DNA of 64,000 bases from Rhodoferax sp. AJA081-3 (GTDB taxonomy: Bacteria; Pseudomonadota; Gammaproteobacteria; Burkholderiales; Burkholderiaceae_C). Position numbers and translations under genes: made by a program. How positions within the stretch are numbered: the first letter of the stretch is position 1; each line of letters begins with the position of its first letter. The stretch spans positions 3,782,001 to 3,846,000 of the forward strand of contig NZ_CP059068.1 of the NCBI RefSeq assembly GCF_017798165.1, read 5' to 3'. The notes under the pieces were generated by a model. That model worked only from the letters and a program-made list of their open reading frames with translations. It did no database searches and was not told the DNA's origin. Shown piece by piece: positions 26,787-34,777 of the stretch.

Positions 26787-27698
26787 TTAGTTCCAATAAA
26801 GGCGGTTCGGGTTATCCACCAGCAGCTTGCGCTGCAACTCGGCCGTGGTGGCAATTTGTGGAATGAAATCCACCAGCAGCCCATCATCGGGCATATGGTC
26901 CTTTAAATTGGGATGCGGCCAATCGGTACCCCACAACACGCGGTCCGGAAACGTCTCGACCAGGTATTTGGCAAACGGCACCACATCGGCATACGCGTGT
27001 TGCTCACCGTGCAGCGCCGGTGGCCCGCTGATACTCAGTCGCTCGGGGCAACTCACCTTGCTCCAGATATTGCCGTGCTCGCGCATCATCTTCACAAACA
27101 GCGCGAACTCGGGGCCGTCCACCGCCTTGCTGACATCCGGGCGCCCCATGTGGTCCACTACCACGGTAGTCGGCAGCGCGGTGAAGAAGTCATACAACTC
27201 CGGCAAGTCCCGCGCCTCAAAGTACACCACCACATGCCAGCCCAGCGGCGCAATGCGGTTGGCAATCTCCAGCAGCACCTCCCGCGGCGTGAAGTCGGCC
27301 AGACGTTTCACAAAATTGAAACGCGTGCCGCGCACCCCAGCGGCATGCATGTCCTGCAACTCGGTATCACTCACATCACGCTTCACGGTGGCGACACCGC
27401 GTGCGCGGTTGTTGGATGCCCGCAGCGCATCCACCAGCGCGCGGTTGTCCGACCCATGGCAGGTGGCCTGCACGATGACGTTTTTCTCGAACCCCAGGTG
27501 GTCCCGCAGCGCAAACAGCTGGTCCTTGGACGCGTCACACGGCGTGTATTTGCGCTCCGGCGCGTAGGGGAAAGTGTCGCCGGGCCCAAACACGTGGCAG
27601 TGCGCATCCACGCTGCCGGGTGGCAACTGAAAGCGGGGCTTGCTGGGACCGTTGTACCAATCCAACCAGCCGGGGGTTTTAGTGAATTCCATTGACAT
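26787..27698 (-). CDS. ligI: 2-pyrone-4,6-dicarboxylate hydrolase
   Basis: A 303-residue amidohydrolase-superfamily TIM barrel. The metal motif is VDAHCHVFGP (D31, H33, H35), a central VVVDHMGRPD block follows, and the catalytic aspartate is in WGTDWPHPN near residue 250-260. LigI opens the pyrone lactone to 4-oxalomesaconate (EC 3.1.1.57), the step after LigC; it equals PmdD of Comamonas. ATG codons at residues 1 and 3 are both possible. It lies 68 bases upstream of ligA on the same strand. Confidence 0.93.
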   Translation of the reverse strand: MSMEFTKTPGWLDWYNGPSKPRFQLPPGSVDAHCHVFGPGDTFPYAPERKYTPCDASKDQLFALRDHLGFEKNVIVQATCHGSDNRALVDALRASNNRARGVATVKRDVSDTELQDMHAAGVRGTRFNFVKRLADFTPREVLLEIANRIAPLGWHVVVYFEARDLPELYDFFTALPTTVVVDHMGRPDVSKAVDGPEFALFVKMMREHGNIWSKVSCPERLSISGPPALHGEQHAYADVVPFAKYLVETFPDRVLWGTDWPHPNLKDHMPDDGLLVDFIPQIATTAELQRKLLVDNPNRLYWN

Positions 27699-27720
27699 TT
27701 CGAGTGAGTGCTATGAATTG

Positions 27721-27758
27721 AATAGCTATTGAACTAATGTATTCGGGGGCTAGAGGCC
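27721..27758 (-). repeat. Dispersed intergenic repeat, copy B
   Basis: Inverted copy of the CTCTAGCCCCCG element, 22 bases upstream of the ligI start. GCTATT at 27725 and GGGGGCTAGAGGCC at 27745-27758 are the two cores. Confidence 0.72.
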
Positions 27759-27779
27759 ACTTTTGCCAAATACCCTAAG

Positions 27780-27861
27780 CCTGGGTGGCTGGGCGTTCTG
27801 CGTAGGTAAAGGAGGAGGCCGAAGGCCGGGGGACACGGAGCAGAACGCCCGGCCGCCCAGG
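27780..27861. repeat. 22-base inverted repeat with 38-base loop in the ligK-ligI gap
   Basis: The arms 27780-27801 and 27840-27861 are complementary over 22 positions with two mismatches, both of which would be G-U pairs in one strand of RNA. The loop carries a second small hairpin (GGCC-GAA-GGCC). There is no T-run after either arm, so it is not a standard terminator. It may stabilise or process the operon mRNA, or be a mobile hairpin element. Confidence 0.7.
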
Positions 27862-27899
27862 CGCCCACACAGAGCAAAGCGCCCGCGTGCCCCGCGCAA

Positions 27900-28583
27900 T
27901 CAATCAACATACCGCAACCCAGCCTTCTCCAACCCTTCCCGCATCTTGTAGTAATCAAGCCCCAAAACCCCAGAAGCAAAAATAGCCCGCTTGTCCCCTT
28001 CATTAGCCTCCCGCGCCTCAGCCGCATCCGCCACCTTCTGCGCCATCGCCGCAGGGACGACGACCACACCATCGATATCGGCAATCACGACGTCCCCAGG
28101 GTTGACCTGCGCCCCCGCACACACGACAGGAATGTTGACCGACCCCAGCGTCGCCTTGATCGTGCCCTTGGCATGGATAGCCTTGCTGAACACCGGGAAG
28201 TTCATCTCCGTCAGGTCTTTGACATCGCGGACCCCGCCGTCAATGACCAGACCCACAGCACCACGCGCCATAAAAGACGTGGCCAACAGGTCACCAAAAA
28301 ATCCGTCCTCGTTGTCCGTCGTGCAGGCTGCCACCACCACATCGCCCGGCTGAATCTGCTCGGCGGCCACATGCAGCATCCAGTTGTCGCCGGGTTGCAG
28401 CAGCACGGTGACTGCCGTGCCGCAGAGTTTGGCTTCGGTGTAGATGGGGCGCATATAGGGCTTCATCAGGCCGACACGGCCCATGGCTTCGTGGATGGTG
28501 GCTACGCCGAAGCGGGAGAGTTTGTCGACTGCGGATTTGTCGGCGCGGGGGATGGTGCGGTGGACTATGCCTAGTTGGGTCAT
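27900..28583 (-). CDS. ligK: 4-carboxy-4-hydroxy-2-oxoadipate aldolase
   Basis: A 227-residue RraA-like-fold aldolase. [24 protein letters not shown] (about 98-120) contains the G-D-L-L and R-D motifs that bind the divalent metal and pyruvate enolate, and [10 protein letters not shown] is typical of the family. It cleaves the last intermediate to pyruvate and oxaloacetate (EC 4.1.3.17) and can also decarboxylate oxaloacetate. It equals PmdF. An AAGGAG lies upstream of the start. Confidence 0.92.
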   Translation of the reverse strand: MTQLGIVHRTIPRADKSAVDKLSRFGVATIHEAMGRVGLMKPYMRPIYTEAKLCGTAVTVLLQPGDNWMLHVAAEQIQPGDVVVAACTTDNEDGFFGDLLATSFMARGAVGLVIDGGVRDVKDLTEMNFPVFSKAIHAKGTIKATLGSVNIPVVCAGAQVNPGDVVIADIDGVVVVPAAMAQKVADAAEAREANEGDKRAIFASGVLGLDYYKMREGLEKAGLRYVD

Positions 28584-28610
28584 TCATTGCTCCTTGGGTA
28601 GACGGTTTTA

Positions 28611-28654
28611 TTGGGGTCAGGTCTGTTTCGCTTCGCTCTCGAACCTGACCCCAA
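28611..28654. repeat. REP-like palindrome in the ligJ-ligK gap
   Basis: A perfect 12-base inverted repeat, TTGGGGTCAGGT (28611-28622) with ACCTGACCCCAA (28643-28654), and a 20-base loop. The GGGGTCAG..CTGACCCC arms are typical of REP-like palindromes widespread in proteobacteria. It fills most of the 78-base gap. Confidence 0.7.
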
Positions 28655-28661
28655 AAAAACC

Positions 28662-29690
28662 TTATTGGTGCTTGGCGGTGAGTAGGGCATCCAGGCGCGG
28701 AAAAACGCGGCGGGCATTGCCTTCGTAAATCTGGTGGCGGTCGGCGTCGCTCAGAATCTTGGACGCTTCGATATACCGCTTGGTGTCGTCGTAATAGTGG
28801 CCGGTCTCCGGGTCTATGCCGCGCACGGCACCAATCATCTCGCTGGCGAACAACACGTTTTTCACCGGGATCACGGTGTTCAGCAAATCAATACCCGGCT
28901 GGTGGTAGACGCAGGTGTCGAAGAAGATGTTGTTCAGCAGATGGTCCTGCAGCAGCGGTTTTTTTAGCTCTTGCGCCAGGCCACGGAAACGCCCCCAGTG
29001 GTAGGGCACGGCACCGCCACCATGGGGTATCAAAAACTTCAGCGTCGGGAACTCTTTGAACAAGTCACTCGTCAGGCACTGCATGAAGGCGGTCGTGTCG
29101 GCATTCAGGTAGTGCGCGCCGGTGGTGTGGAAACAGGCGTTGCAACTGGTCGACACGTGGATCATCGCGGGGATGTCGTACTCCACCATCTTTTCGTAGA
29201 TGGGGAACCAAGCCTTGTCGCTCAAAGGGGGCGAAGTCCAATGCCCGCCGGATGGGTCGGGGTTCAAATTGATACCCACGTTGCCGTATTCCTTGACACA
29301 CTTCTCCAGCTCGGGGATACAGGTCGCCGGGTCCACACCCGGGCTTTGCGGCAACATGGCCACGGGCACAAAATGGTCGGGGAAGAGTGTGCTCACGCGG
29401 TAACACAGCTCGTTGCAGATGGCGGCCCAGGTGCTGGACACATTGAAGTCACCGATGTGGTGGGCCATAAAACTGGCGCGGGGGCTGAACAGCGTCAGGT
29501 CTGAGCCGCGCTCTCGCATCAGGCGCAGCTGGTTGGTCTCTATCGATTCGCGCAGCTCGTCGTCGCTGATCTTCAGGTCAGACACTTTGGGCATGGCCGC
29601 CGGGTCTTTGATGCCGGCAATCTGCTGGTTGCGCCAGGTTTCCAGCGCCTTGGGGGCGGTGGTGTAGTGGCCGTGGCAGTCGATGATCAT
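28662..29690 (-). CDS. ligJ: 4-oxalomesaconate hydratase
   Basis: A 342-residue amidohydrolase-superfamily hydratase. The N-terminal IIDCHGHYTT holds two zinc ligands (H6, H8), there is a central MIHVSTSCNACFHTTGAHYLNAD block, IPHGGGAVPYHWGRF follows, and FASEMIGAVRG ends the barrel. It hydrates the oxalomesaconate from LigI to give the aldolase substrate (EC 4.2.1.83); it equals PmdE. The ATG at 29690 is chosen because the family starts M-I-I-D-x-H-x-H; an AAAGGAAC precedes it. The 4-oxalomesaconate tautomerase (PmdU/GalD) that usually accompanies it is not in this window. Confidence 0.92.
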   Translation of the reverse strand: MIIDCHGHYTTAPKALETWRNQQIAGIKDPAAMPKVSDLKISDDELRESIETNQLRLMRERGSDLTLFSPRASFMAHHIGDFNVSSTWAAICNELCYRVSTLFPDHFVPVAMLPQSPGVDPATCIPELEKCVKEYGNVGINLNPDPSGGHWTSPPLSDKAWFPIYEKMVEYDIPAMIHVSTSCNACFHTTGAHYLNADTTAFMQCLTSDLFKEFPTLKFLIPHGGGAVPYHWGRFRGLAQELKKPLLQDHLLNNIFFDTCVYHQPGIDLLNTVIPVKNVLFASEMIGAVRGIDPETGHYYDDTKRYIEASKILSDADRHQIYEGNARRVFPRLDALLTAKHQ

Positions 29691-29716
29691 GTCTACTGGT
29701 TCCTTTAAACGTTCTA

Positions 29717-29764
29717 GGCCTCTAGCCCCCGTCAATGCTTATTCGGTTGCTATCAAATTCATAC
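29717..29764 (+). repeat. Dispersed intergenic repeat, copy C
   Basis: Copy with both cores, CTCTAGCCCCCGT and GCTATCAA, in the gap between ligJ and the binding-protein gene. Its right end reaches the stop codon of the upstream gene. Confidence 0.75.
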
Positions 29765-30483
29765 TAAACAGGCACCATGCCCTGGCGGCGCTTGGCGGCT
29801 GCCGCGTCGGCGGACGCCATATACGCCAACAGCGCACGTGCGTCCTCCACCCGCGTACATGCTGTGGTGATGGCGGCAGAAAACGTCGTGGTGATCTGTA
29901 TGGCCGGTGGCAGCGGGCCAACAATGGCGATGCCTTCCACATGCAACAACTCGCTGAGCTGTTGAAAACCCAGCGCCACCGCGCCCGAGGCGACCAGGCT
30001 GCCCACCGGCACGCCAGGCGGGGCGGTGACGATGCGGTCCTTGATCTGCTCTGCAATCCCCCAGCGTTCAAACAACTCGGCCAGGGCCACGCCGCTGGGG
30101 CCGGTGGAGTAGGCCAGTGTGCTGGCCGCCAGCACGGCCTGGCGCACGGCCGCTTCGCTGGAAATGTCTGGCGGCGGCGTGCCCGCGCGCACGGCCACGG
30201 CCACCCCGGAGTGCACCAGGTCCACCTTGCTGTCCGCGCGCAGATGGCCGGTGGTGACGAGCTTGTCGATGGCGTCGGACGCCAGCACGACGACATCGAA
30301 GGCCTCACCGGCCACCACGCGGCGGGCCGCATCCACGCCACCGACCGATTCGATGTGCACGGCCTGGCCGCTGCGCGCCGTATGGGCAGCCGCCAGCTCA
30401 CCCAGCAAGAGCCGTGTGGCCATGGAGGAGATGCCGTTGAGCGGTGCCGAAGACGAAGGTGCAGAAGGGTGCATAGGCGCCAT
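29764..30483 (-). CDS. Molybdate-binding-like (ModA family) protein without signal peptide
   Basis: A 239-residue type II binding-protein fold. The EAFDVVVLASDAIDKLVTTGHL stretch, VDLVHSGVAVAVRAG and YSTGPSGVALAELFERWGI are the conserved blocks of ModA-like oxyanion-binding proteins. No signal peptide is visible: the N-terminus is Ser/Pro-rich, then directly NGISSMATRLLLGEL. A cytoplasmic location is therefore likely, which is odd for this family. It is the first gene of the lig operon, in the place where Comamonas has pmdU and pmdK. It may be a cytoplasmic ligand sensor or a repurposed binding protein. The ligand is unknown. Confidence 0.65.
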   Translation of the reverse strand: MAPMHPSAPSSSAPLNGISSMATRLLLGELAAAHTARSGQAVHIESVGGVDAARRVVAGEAFDVVVLASDAIDKLVTTGHLRADSKVDLVHSGVAVAVRAGTPPPDISSEAAVRQAVLAASTLAYSTGPSGVALAELFERWGIAEQIKDRIVTAPPGVPVGSLVASGAVALGFQQLSELLHVEGIAIVGPLPPAIQITTTFSAAITTACTRVEDARALLAYMASADAAAAKRRQGMVPV

Positions 30484-30530
30484 TCTGTGCCCCGGCCTGG
30501 CTTTTGGTAAGCCTGGGTGGGTACTAGCAG

Positions 30531-30549
30531 TTATCCAAAATCGGCATAA
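30531..30549. promoter_or_regulatory. Putative LysR-type operator upstream of the lig operon
   Basis: TTAT (30531-30534) and ATAA (30546-30549) form an inverted repeat with an 11-base spacer in the 95-base divergent gap. This resembles a T-N11-A LysR box, but the arms are short. Confidence 0.35.
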
Positions 30550-30578
30550 TCAAAGCCACGTTATTCACAACCAACACC

Positions 30579-31496
30579 ATGGATCTCAAACAGCTGGAGT
30601 ATTTTGTGCGGGTGGCCGAGTTGGGCAGCTTCACCCGTGCGGCCACCGCGCTGGACGTGGCGCAGCCCGCACTGAGCCGCCAGGTGCGCCTGCTGGAGGT
30701 GGAGCTGCGGCAAACCCTGCTCACCCGCAACGGCCGTGGCGCCCTGCCCACCGAGGCGGGCAAGCTGCTGCTGGCCCATGGCCGCGGCATCCTGCACCAG
30801 GTGGAGCGTGCCAGGGAGGAACTGGGCCGCGTGCGCGGTTCGCTGGCCGGGCGGGTGGCCGTTGGCATGCCGCCCAGCTTGGCACGCTTGCTGACCGTGC
30901 CCTTGACACGTGCCTTTCGCCAGCAAATGCCGGATGCCACCATCTCCATCAGCGAAGGGCTATCCGTGGCCATGCAAGAGTCGCTGGTCAATGGCCGGCT
31001 GGACATTGCCGTCTTGTACAACGCCCAGTCCAGCCCGGAGATCGAGACCAGCCCGCTGCAGGACGAAGACCTGTTCCTGGTGCAGCTGCGGCCACCGGGC
31101 CTGCACGAAGACCCGGCACCCGGGCCTGTTGCGCTGCGGGATGTTGCCCAATTGCCGCTGGTGATCCCCAGCCGGCCGAACGCGATCCGCATGCAGGTCG
31201 AGACGGAGATGGCCAACATCGGCTGCCGCCCCCTGATCGCGCTGGAGATAGACGGTGTGTCCGCCATCCTGGACCTGGTGGCCGATGGCGCGGGTAGCGC
31301 CGTGTTGTCGCGCCACGCGGTGGACAACTCGGTGCGGCCTTCGGCGTACACCCTGCGCGCCATCCATGACCCCTTGTTGCGTTCGCGTGTGAGCCTGGCC
31401 ACCAGCTCCCTGCGCCCCAGCACGTTGACCCAGCAGGCCACCCTGCAACTCATACGCCAAACGGCAGAGGCTGTGTTGCGTCCGAGCAAAGCTTAG
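30579..31496 (+). CDS. LysR-type regulator of the lig/pmd operon
   Basis: A 305-residue regulator with the helix-turn-helix at about residues 17-36 (GSFTRAATALDVAQPALSRQ) and an effector-binding domain from about 90. It is divergent from the lig operon by 95 bases. In Comamonas the LysR protein PmdR controls pmdUKEFDABC, and this gene holds the corresponding place, so an effector from the protocatechuate pathway is a fair inference. I withhold the symbol because family-wide LysR similarity alone does not prove orthology. Confidence 0.82.
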   Translation: MDLKQLEYFVRVAELGSFTRAATALDVAQPALSRQVRLLEVELRQTLLTRNGRGALPTEAGKLLLAHGRGILHQVERAREELGRVRGSLAGRVAVGMPPSLARLLTVPLTRAFRQQMPDATISISEGLSVAMQESLVNGRLDIAVLYNAQSSPEIETSPLQDEDLFLVQLRPPGLHEDPAPGPVALRDVAQLPLVIPSRPNAIRMQVETEMANIGCRPLIALEIDGVSAILDLVADGAGSAVLSRHAVDNSVRPSAYTLRAIHDPLLRSRVSLATSSLRPSTLTQQATLQLIRQTAEAVLRPSKA

Positions 31497-31615
31497 CCAT
31501 TTCGTTCTGTTTGTGTTTGCCAGCGAACAGAGGCAAACCACCTGCTCTTTCTAAGATGAAACCACGGGCCGTTCCATCCGATGGCCAATGTTTATTGTCC
31601 AAACGAAAGAGCATC

Positions 31616-31819
31616 ATGAATACCTATCAAATCCACGGCACCATCCGAACCATTGCCGGAATAGTGCAGGAGCAAGCGGGACATTGGGTGGGCAGCCGGC
31701 GCCAGGTGCTGCGCGGTTTGCAACGCCAGGTGTTGGGTGCGGCGCAGAAGCGCCAGGGTGATATTCAGTACGCCGACCGCCATGCAGGATCGGGCCAGGG
31801 CACCAACCGGGCGCTCTGA
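31616..31819 (+). CDS. CsbD-like small stress protein
   Basis: A 67-residue protein. The opening MNTYQIHGTIRTIAGIVQEQAGHW follows the CsbD pattern (N-x-x-Q-I-x-G-x-x-x-x-x-x-G-x-V-Q-E), but the second half is more basic than usual and ends differently. CsbD-type proteins are soluble general-stress proteins of unknown action. GAAAGAG stands before the start. A GCGAACAGAGGCA motif (31523-31535), also found before other small stress genes here, lies 93 bases upstream. Confidence 0.55.
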   Translation: MNTYQIHGTIRTIAGIVQEQAGHWVGSRRQVLRGLQRQVLGAAQKRQGDIQYADRHAGSGQGTNRAL

Positions 31820-31866
31820 CCCGGGGCATGTGGATCACAAGCCGGTGCAGGGTGCACCGGCCGGTT

Positions 31867-32022
31867 TCAGTTCAGCTTGAGCGCGCCTGCGCCAAAGATG
31901 CCGATCAGACCAATCATGATCAGGTAGATGGCCACGATGAAATTCAGCAGCCGGGGCATCAACAAAATCAGAATGCCGGCCAGCAGGGAAATCAAGGGTG
32001 TGAGGCTGAGGTGAAGGTTCAT
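31867..32022 (-). CDS. DUF3096 small membrane protein
   Basis: A 51-residue protein with two hydrophobic helices (LTPLISLLAGILILLMP and LLNFIVAIYLIMIGLIGIFG) that match the DUF3096 family. It is probably a two-pass inner-membrane protein; the function is unknown. The start at 32022 has AAAGAACT upstream. The stop lies 45 bases from the convergent CsbD-like gene. Confidence 0.75.
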   Translation of the reverse strand: MNLHLSLTPLISLLAGILILLMPRLLNFIVAIYLIMIGLIGIFGAGALKLN

Positions 32023-32192
32023 AGTTCTTTCCAAAAACCCTATGGTGCGCCGCACACGCGATTGCGTCTGTGGGGCGGCGAACACAGCACCGGTTAATAA
32101 AGCAGGCTGCGTGTCCTATCGAACAGAGGGAAATGCCTGTTCCACCTACTCTCAGTGGCGTGGCAATTTGTACATAACCCAAGGAGAACGAT

Positions 32193-32351
32193 ATGAGCTT
32201 AGGAACGATTCTGTTGATCGTGTTGATACTGATGTTAGTGGGGGCGCTCCCCAGCTGGGGGCATAGCAAGAGCTGGGGCTACGGACCCAGCGGTGGTCTG
32301 GGACTGATCGTCCTGATACTCGTGATCTTGCTGTTGATGGGCCGCATCTAA
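32193..32351 (+). CDS. DUF3309 small membrane protein
   Basis: A 52-residue protein with hydrophobic segments at both ends (LGTILLIVLILMLVGALP and LGLIVLILVILLLMGRI) around a W-G-rich middle with WGHSKSWGYGPSGG, the hallmark of DUF3309. It follows a very good AAGGAGAACGAT ribosome site. Upstream is an inverted repeat, GAACAG (32121-32126) with CTGTTC (32137-32142), inside the stress-gene motif. DUF3309 genes often occur near envelope-stress genes. A strong bidirectional terminator follows. Confidence 0.8.
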   Translation: MSLGTILLIVLILMLVGALPSWGHSKSWGYGPSGGLGLIVLILVILLLMGRI

Positions 32352-32365
32352 ATCTGCAGCATAAA

Positions 32366-32400
32366 AAAAGGGGCAGTGCCGTTATGGCACTGCCCCTTTT
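32366..32400. terminator. Bidirectional rho-independent terminator
   Basis: A perfect 15-base stem (32366-32380 with 32386-32400, loop GTTAT). The A-run and T-run lie at the outer ends of the arms, so it can stop transcription from both the DUF3309 gene and the convergent DUF883-like gene. Confidence 0.9.
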
Positions 32401-32417
32401 CCTATGGGGTCGGACGG

Positions 32418-32711
32418 TTATTGCGGGTTGCCGGGGCGCACGGCCAGGTGCGCCAGAGCCACCAAAGCAGCACCGGTTGCAGCAGCTATCAGCACGGACT
32501 TGACGGGTTGCTCACGGATGTAGGCAACCGTCTTGTCAGACGCCAGATGGGCGCCGTCACGCACCTGCCGGCCAGCGGCCTGCAAGGAGTGTGATACGCC
32601 GTCCACGGCCTGGTTGGCCAGACGCTGCGTGCTGTGAACCACTGCGTCTGCAGATTGGGCCGCATGCTCCATCAAGGAGTTGGATGCATCGGGTGTTGCA
32701 TTGAATGACAT
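32418..32711 (-). CDS. DUF883/ElaB/YqjD-like membrane-anchored protein
   Basis: A 97-residue protein. A long amphipathic helix (about 10-65) is followed by a C-terminal hydrophobic segment (VLIAAATGAALVALAHLAV) with glycine-zipper spacing, preceded by REQPVKS. This is the ElaB/YqjD/DUF883 layout; such proteins anchor in the inner membrane and bind stalled ribosomes in E. coli. It is the last gene of a three-gene minus-strand set after the OmpA-family and Cys-repeat genes. Confidence 0.65.
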   Translation of the reverse strand: MSFNATPDASNSLMEHAAQSADAVVHSTQRLANQAVDGVSHSLQAAGRQVRDGAHLASDKTVAYIREQPVKSVLIAAATGAALVALAHLAVRPGNPQ

Positions 32712-32738
32712 GGTGCTCTCCTGAACGGGGTGGGTTGC

Positions 32739-33353
32739 TTACTTGCCGAAACGGGTCTTGGCCTGGATCAGGCAGTTGTCCTTGGCAGCACCGGCCATGG
32801 CATCACATTTCTCTTTCTCGACCTTGTACTGGGCATCGGTCTTGTCGGCGGCGGCATCGCTGCGTGCATCACCGATCTTTTCATTGGCCTTGTTGGCGGC
32901 CTTGGTGATGGTCTTGCTGGCATCCTTGTTTGCTTCGGAAGTTTTCAGCTGTGCCTTGGCGTCGGCTTTGGCGGTTACCTGTGCAGCTTTGGCTTCCTTG
33001 ATGCAAACATCCTTGGCATTGCCGGTTTGCTCCTGGCATTTCTGGTGTGCCAGGTCATAGGTGGCGTCAGCTTTGGCGTCGCTGGCCTGTTGCTGGTGTT
33101 TGGCGGTGGGTTCGTTGCTGGCTTCCAGATTGGCCAGGGCCATCTTCTTGTTGCCCTTGGCTTCTACGGTACACATCTTTTTGGGATTGCCGGCCAACGC
33201 ATCGCAGGGGACCAGGGCGGCCTTGTAGTCGGCCTCGATCTTGGCTTTTGCGTCTTTGAATTCCGCTTTGGTCATGGTGTCGGCCGCAAAGGCGCTGGCG
33301 CCAAATGTCAGGCCGATGGCCAGTGCGATGCAGTTCAGTGTGTTGGATTTCAT
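32739..33353 (-). CDS. Secreted protein with three C-x10-C repeats
   Basis: A 204-residue Ala/Lys-rich secreted protein with a signal peptide (about 1-23, ending AFA-A). The mature part is helical and charged. Three repeats each have two cysteines ten residues apart: CDALAGNPKKMC, CQEQTGNAKDVC and CDAMAGAAKDNC, each followed by a V/I-x-x-A-K stretch. The pairs could form disulfide-linked helical hairpins in the periplasm. The function is unknown. It is 38 bases downstream of the OmpA-family gene. Confidence 0.65.
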   Translation of the reverse strand: MKSNTLNCIALAIGLTFGASAFAADTMTKAEFKDAKAKIEADYKAALVPCDALAGNPKKMCTVEAKGNKKMALANLEASNEPTAKHQQQASDAKADATYDLAHQKCQEQTGNAKDVCIKEAKAAQVTAKADAKAQLKTSEANKDASKTITKAANKANEKIGDARSDAAADKTDAQYKVEKEKCDAMAGAAKDNCLIQAKTRFGK

Positions 33354-33391
33354 GGTATTTCCTTGGTTGCGTAAAAAAATGGGGACAGTGA

Positions 33392-34537
33392 TTAACGTTC
33401 ACCGGTGACTTCAACGTCCACGCGGCGGTCGGGTTGCAAACAGGCAATCAGGGCGGGTGTGGGTTTGTTGCCCTTGCAGTCTTCCGGTTTGGTTTCCGGA
33501 TTGGTTTCACCGCGGCCGGTCGCTGTGATCTTGCGGGCGTCAATGCCGCCGTTGGTGATCAGGTAGGCCTTGACCGCATCGGCACGCTCTCGTGACAACT
33601 TCTGGTTGTAGGCGTCCGATCCCAAACGGTCGGTATTGCCTTCGACGGAAATGCTGTTGTAACGCGCGCCCTGCAGCTCACGTCCAAACGTGTCCAGTGC
33701 GGCACGGCCATCCGGGCGGATCACGGCCTTGTCAAAGCTGAACAACGAGTCAGCAGAAAACTGCACCCGGCGTGCCACGGGCATAGGCGCTGGGGGTGGT
33801 GGCGGTGGTGTCACCACCGCAATGGGAGCGGGTGGAGGAGGGGGCGCCACGTAAGGCGGTGGTGTAACGGCAGCAACCTGCTGGGGCGCCTTGCGTCCAA
33901 ACGGGAACACCAGCGACATGGAGTAGTAGTTGACATCACCGTTGTTGGCAATACCGTCGCGTACCCGGAAGCGCTCTGCCTCGCCACGCAACAACACGGA
34001 TGGGCTGATTTCATACTGCAAACCCAGTCCCACCTTCATGTTGTTGACACGGGAGCTGTTGTCTTGTGATGCAGACGCCGGATAACCGGGGCCACTGAAT
34101 CCGGTGCGGGTGTTGGCATGTTGTACGCCAACACGTGCCAGTGCAGACCACTTGGGGCTCAGCGGCATGGTGCCGACCAAGTCCAGGTTAACGCCTTCAA
34201 TTTCATAACGGCCGTTCAGCGTGCCACCGGGTGCCGATGTGGCATAGGTGAACTTGCCCAGGTTGAAGTAACCCGCTTCCAGCGCAAAGTTCTTGTGGAA
34301 CTGGTATCCACCAAACACTTTGTAGGCCGTGTCCTGGCGTTCACTGGAGAACGAAGCCGGGCTGTTGGAAGACTTCAACAGGCTGTTGGTGGTCTGGCTG
34401 TCTTCAATCTGCGATTGGGACTGCCCCACACCCAAACCCAGGTAGGAGTAAGGGCTGTGTTGGGCGATTGCGGAGCTGGCCAGGACTGAACCCAGCCCAG
34501 CGATGCCCAGCAAGTAGAGCGGTTTCATTTTTTTCAT
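33392..34537 (-). CDS. OmpA family outer-membrane protein
   Basis: A 381-residue protein with a signal peptide (about 1-26, ending AIAQ) and an N-terminal eight-stranded OmpA-type barrel (about 30-205, including YLGLGVGQSQSQ and ALEAGYFNLGKFTYA). A proline-rich linker (about 215-250) precedes a C-terminal OmpA peptidoglycan-binding domain (about 255-380) with EGNTDRLGSDAYNQKLSRERADAV as substrate-contact helix. It ties outer membrane to cell wall. A motif shared with other envelope genes lies 71-83 bases upstream (34608-34620). Confidence 0.88.
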   Translation of the reverse strand: MKKMKPLYLLGIAGLGSVLASSAIAQHSPYSYLGLGVGQSQSQIEDSQTTNSLLKSSNSPASFSSERQDTAYKVFGGYQFHKNFALEAGYFNLGKFTYATSAPGGTLNGRYEIEGVNLDLVGTMPLSPKWSALARVGVQHANTRTGFSGPGYPASASQDNSSRVNNMKVGLGLQYEISPSVLLRGEAERFRVRDGIANNGDVNYYSMSLVFPFGRKAPQQVAAVTPPPYVAPPPPPAPIAVVTPPPPPPAPMPVARRVQFSADSLFSFDKAVIRPDGRAALDTFGRELQGARYNSISVEGNTDRLGSDAYNQKLSRERADAVKAYLITNGGIDARKITATGRGETNPETKPEDCKGNKPTPALIACLQPDRRVDVEVTGER

Positions 34538-34777
34538 GTGTGTCTTTCAAGTGAGTAAGTGAGTGAGTACCTTGCGTACACCCTGCATGTTCACGGCGCA
34601 CCGTGTTTCGGTCCGTGCGCCAAAACACATTGCGCCAGGCTGTTGTGTGGTCACCACCTTGGCCACTCCAGACGGCTTACGTGCGCCAAGACACAGACGC
34701 AGAAGCCGCCCTGTTTTAAAAACCTTCTGTCACCACCGCATTCGCGATTGACAAACCTTTTAAGAAGAAAGCTGAAT

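Noticed and set aside
27780..27861. Rho-independent terminator inside the lig operon
   Set aside because: No T-run follows either arm and the loop is 38 bases long, so a different role is more likely.
33780..33850. GGTGG-rich repeat as a regulatory or mobile element
   Set aside because: It encodes the proline-rich linker of the OmpA-family protein; the repetitiveness is due to Pro/Ala codons.
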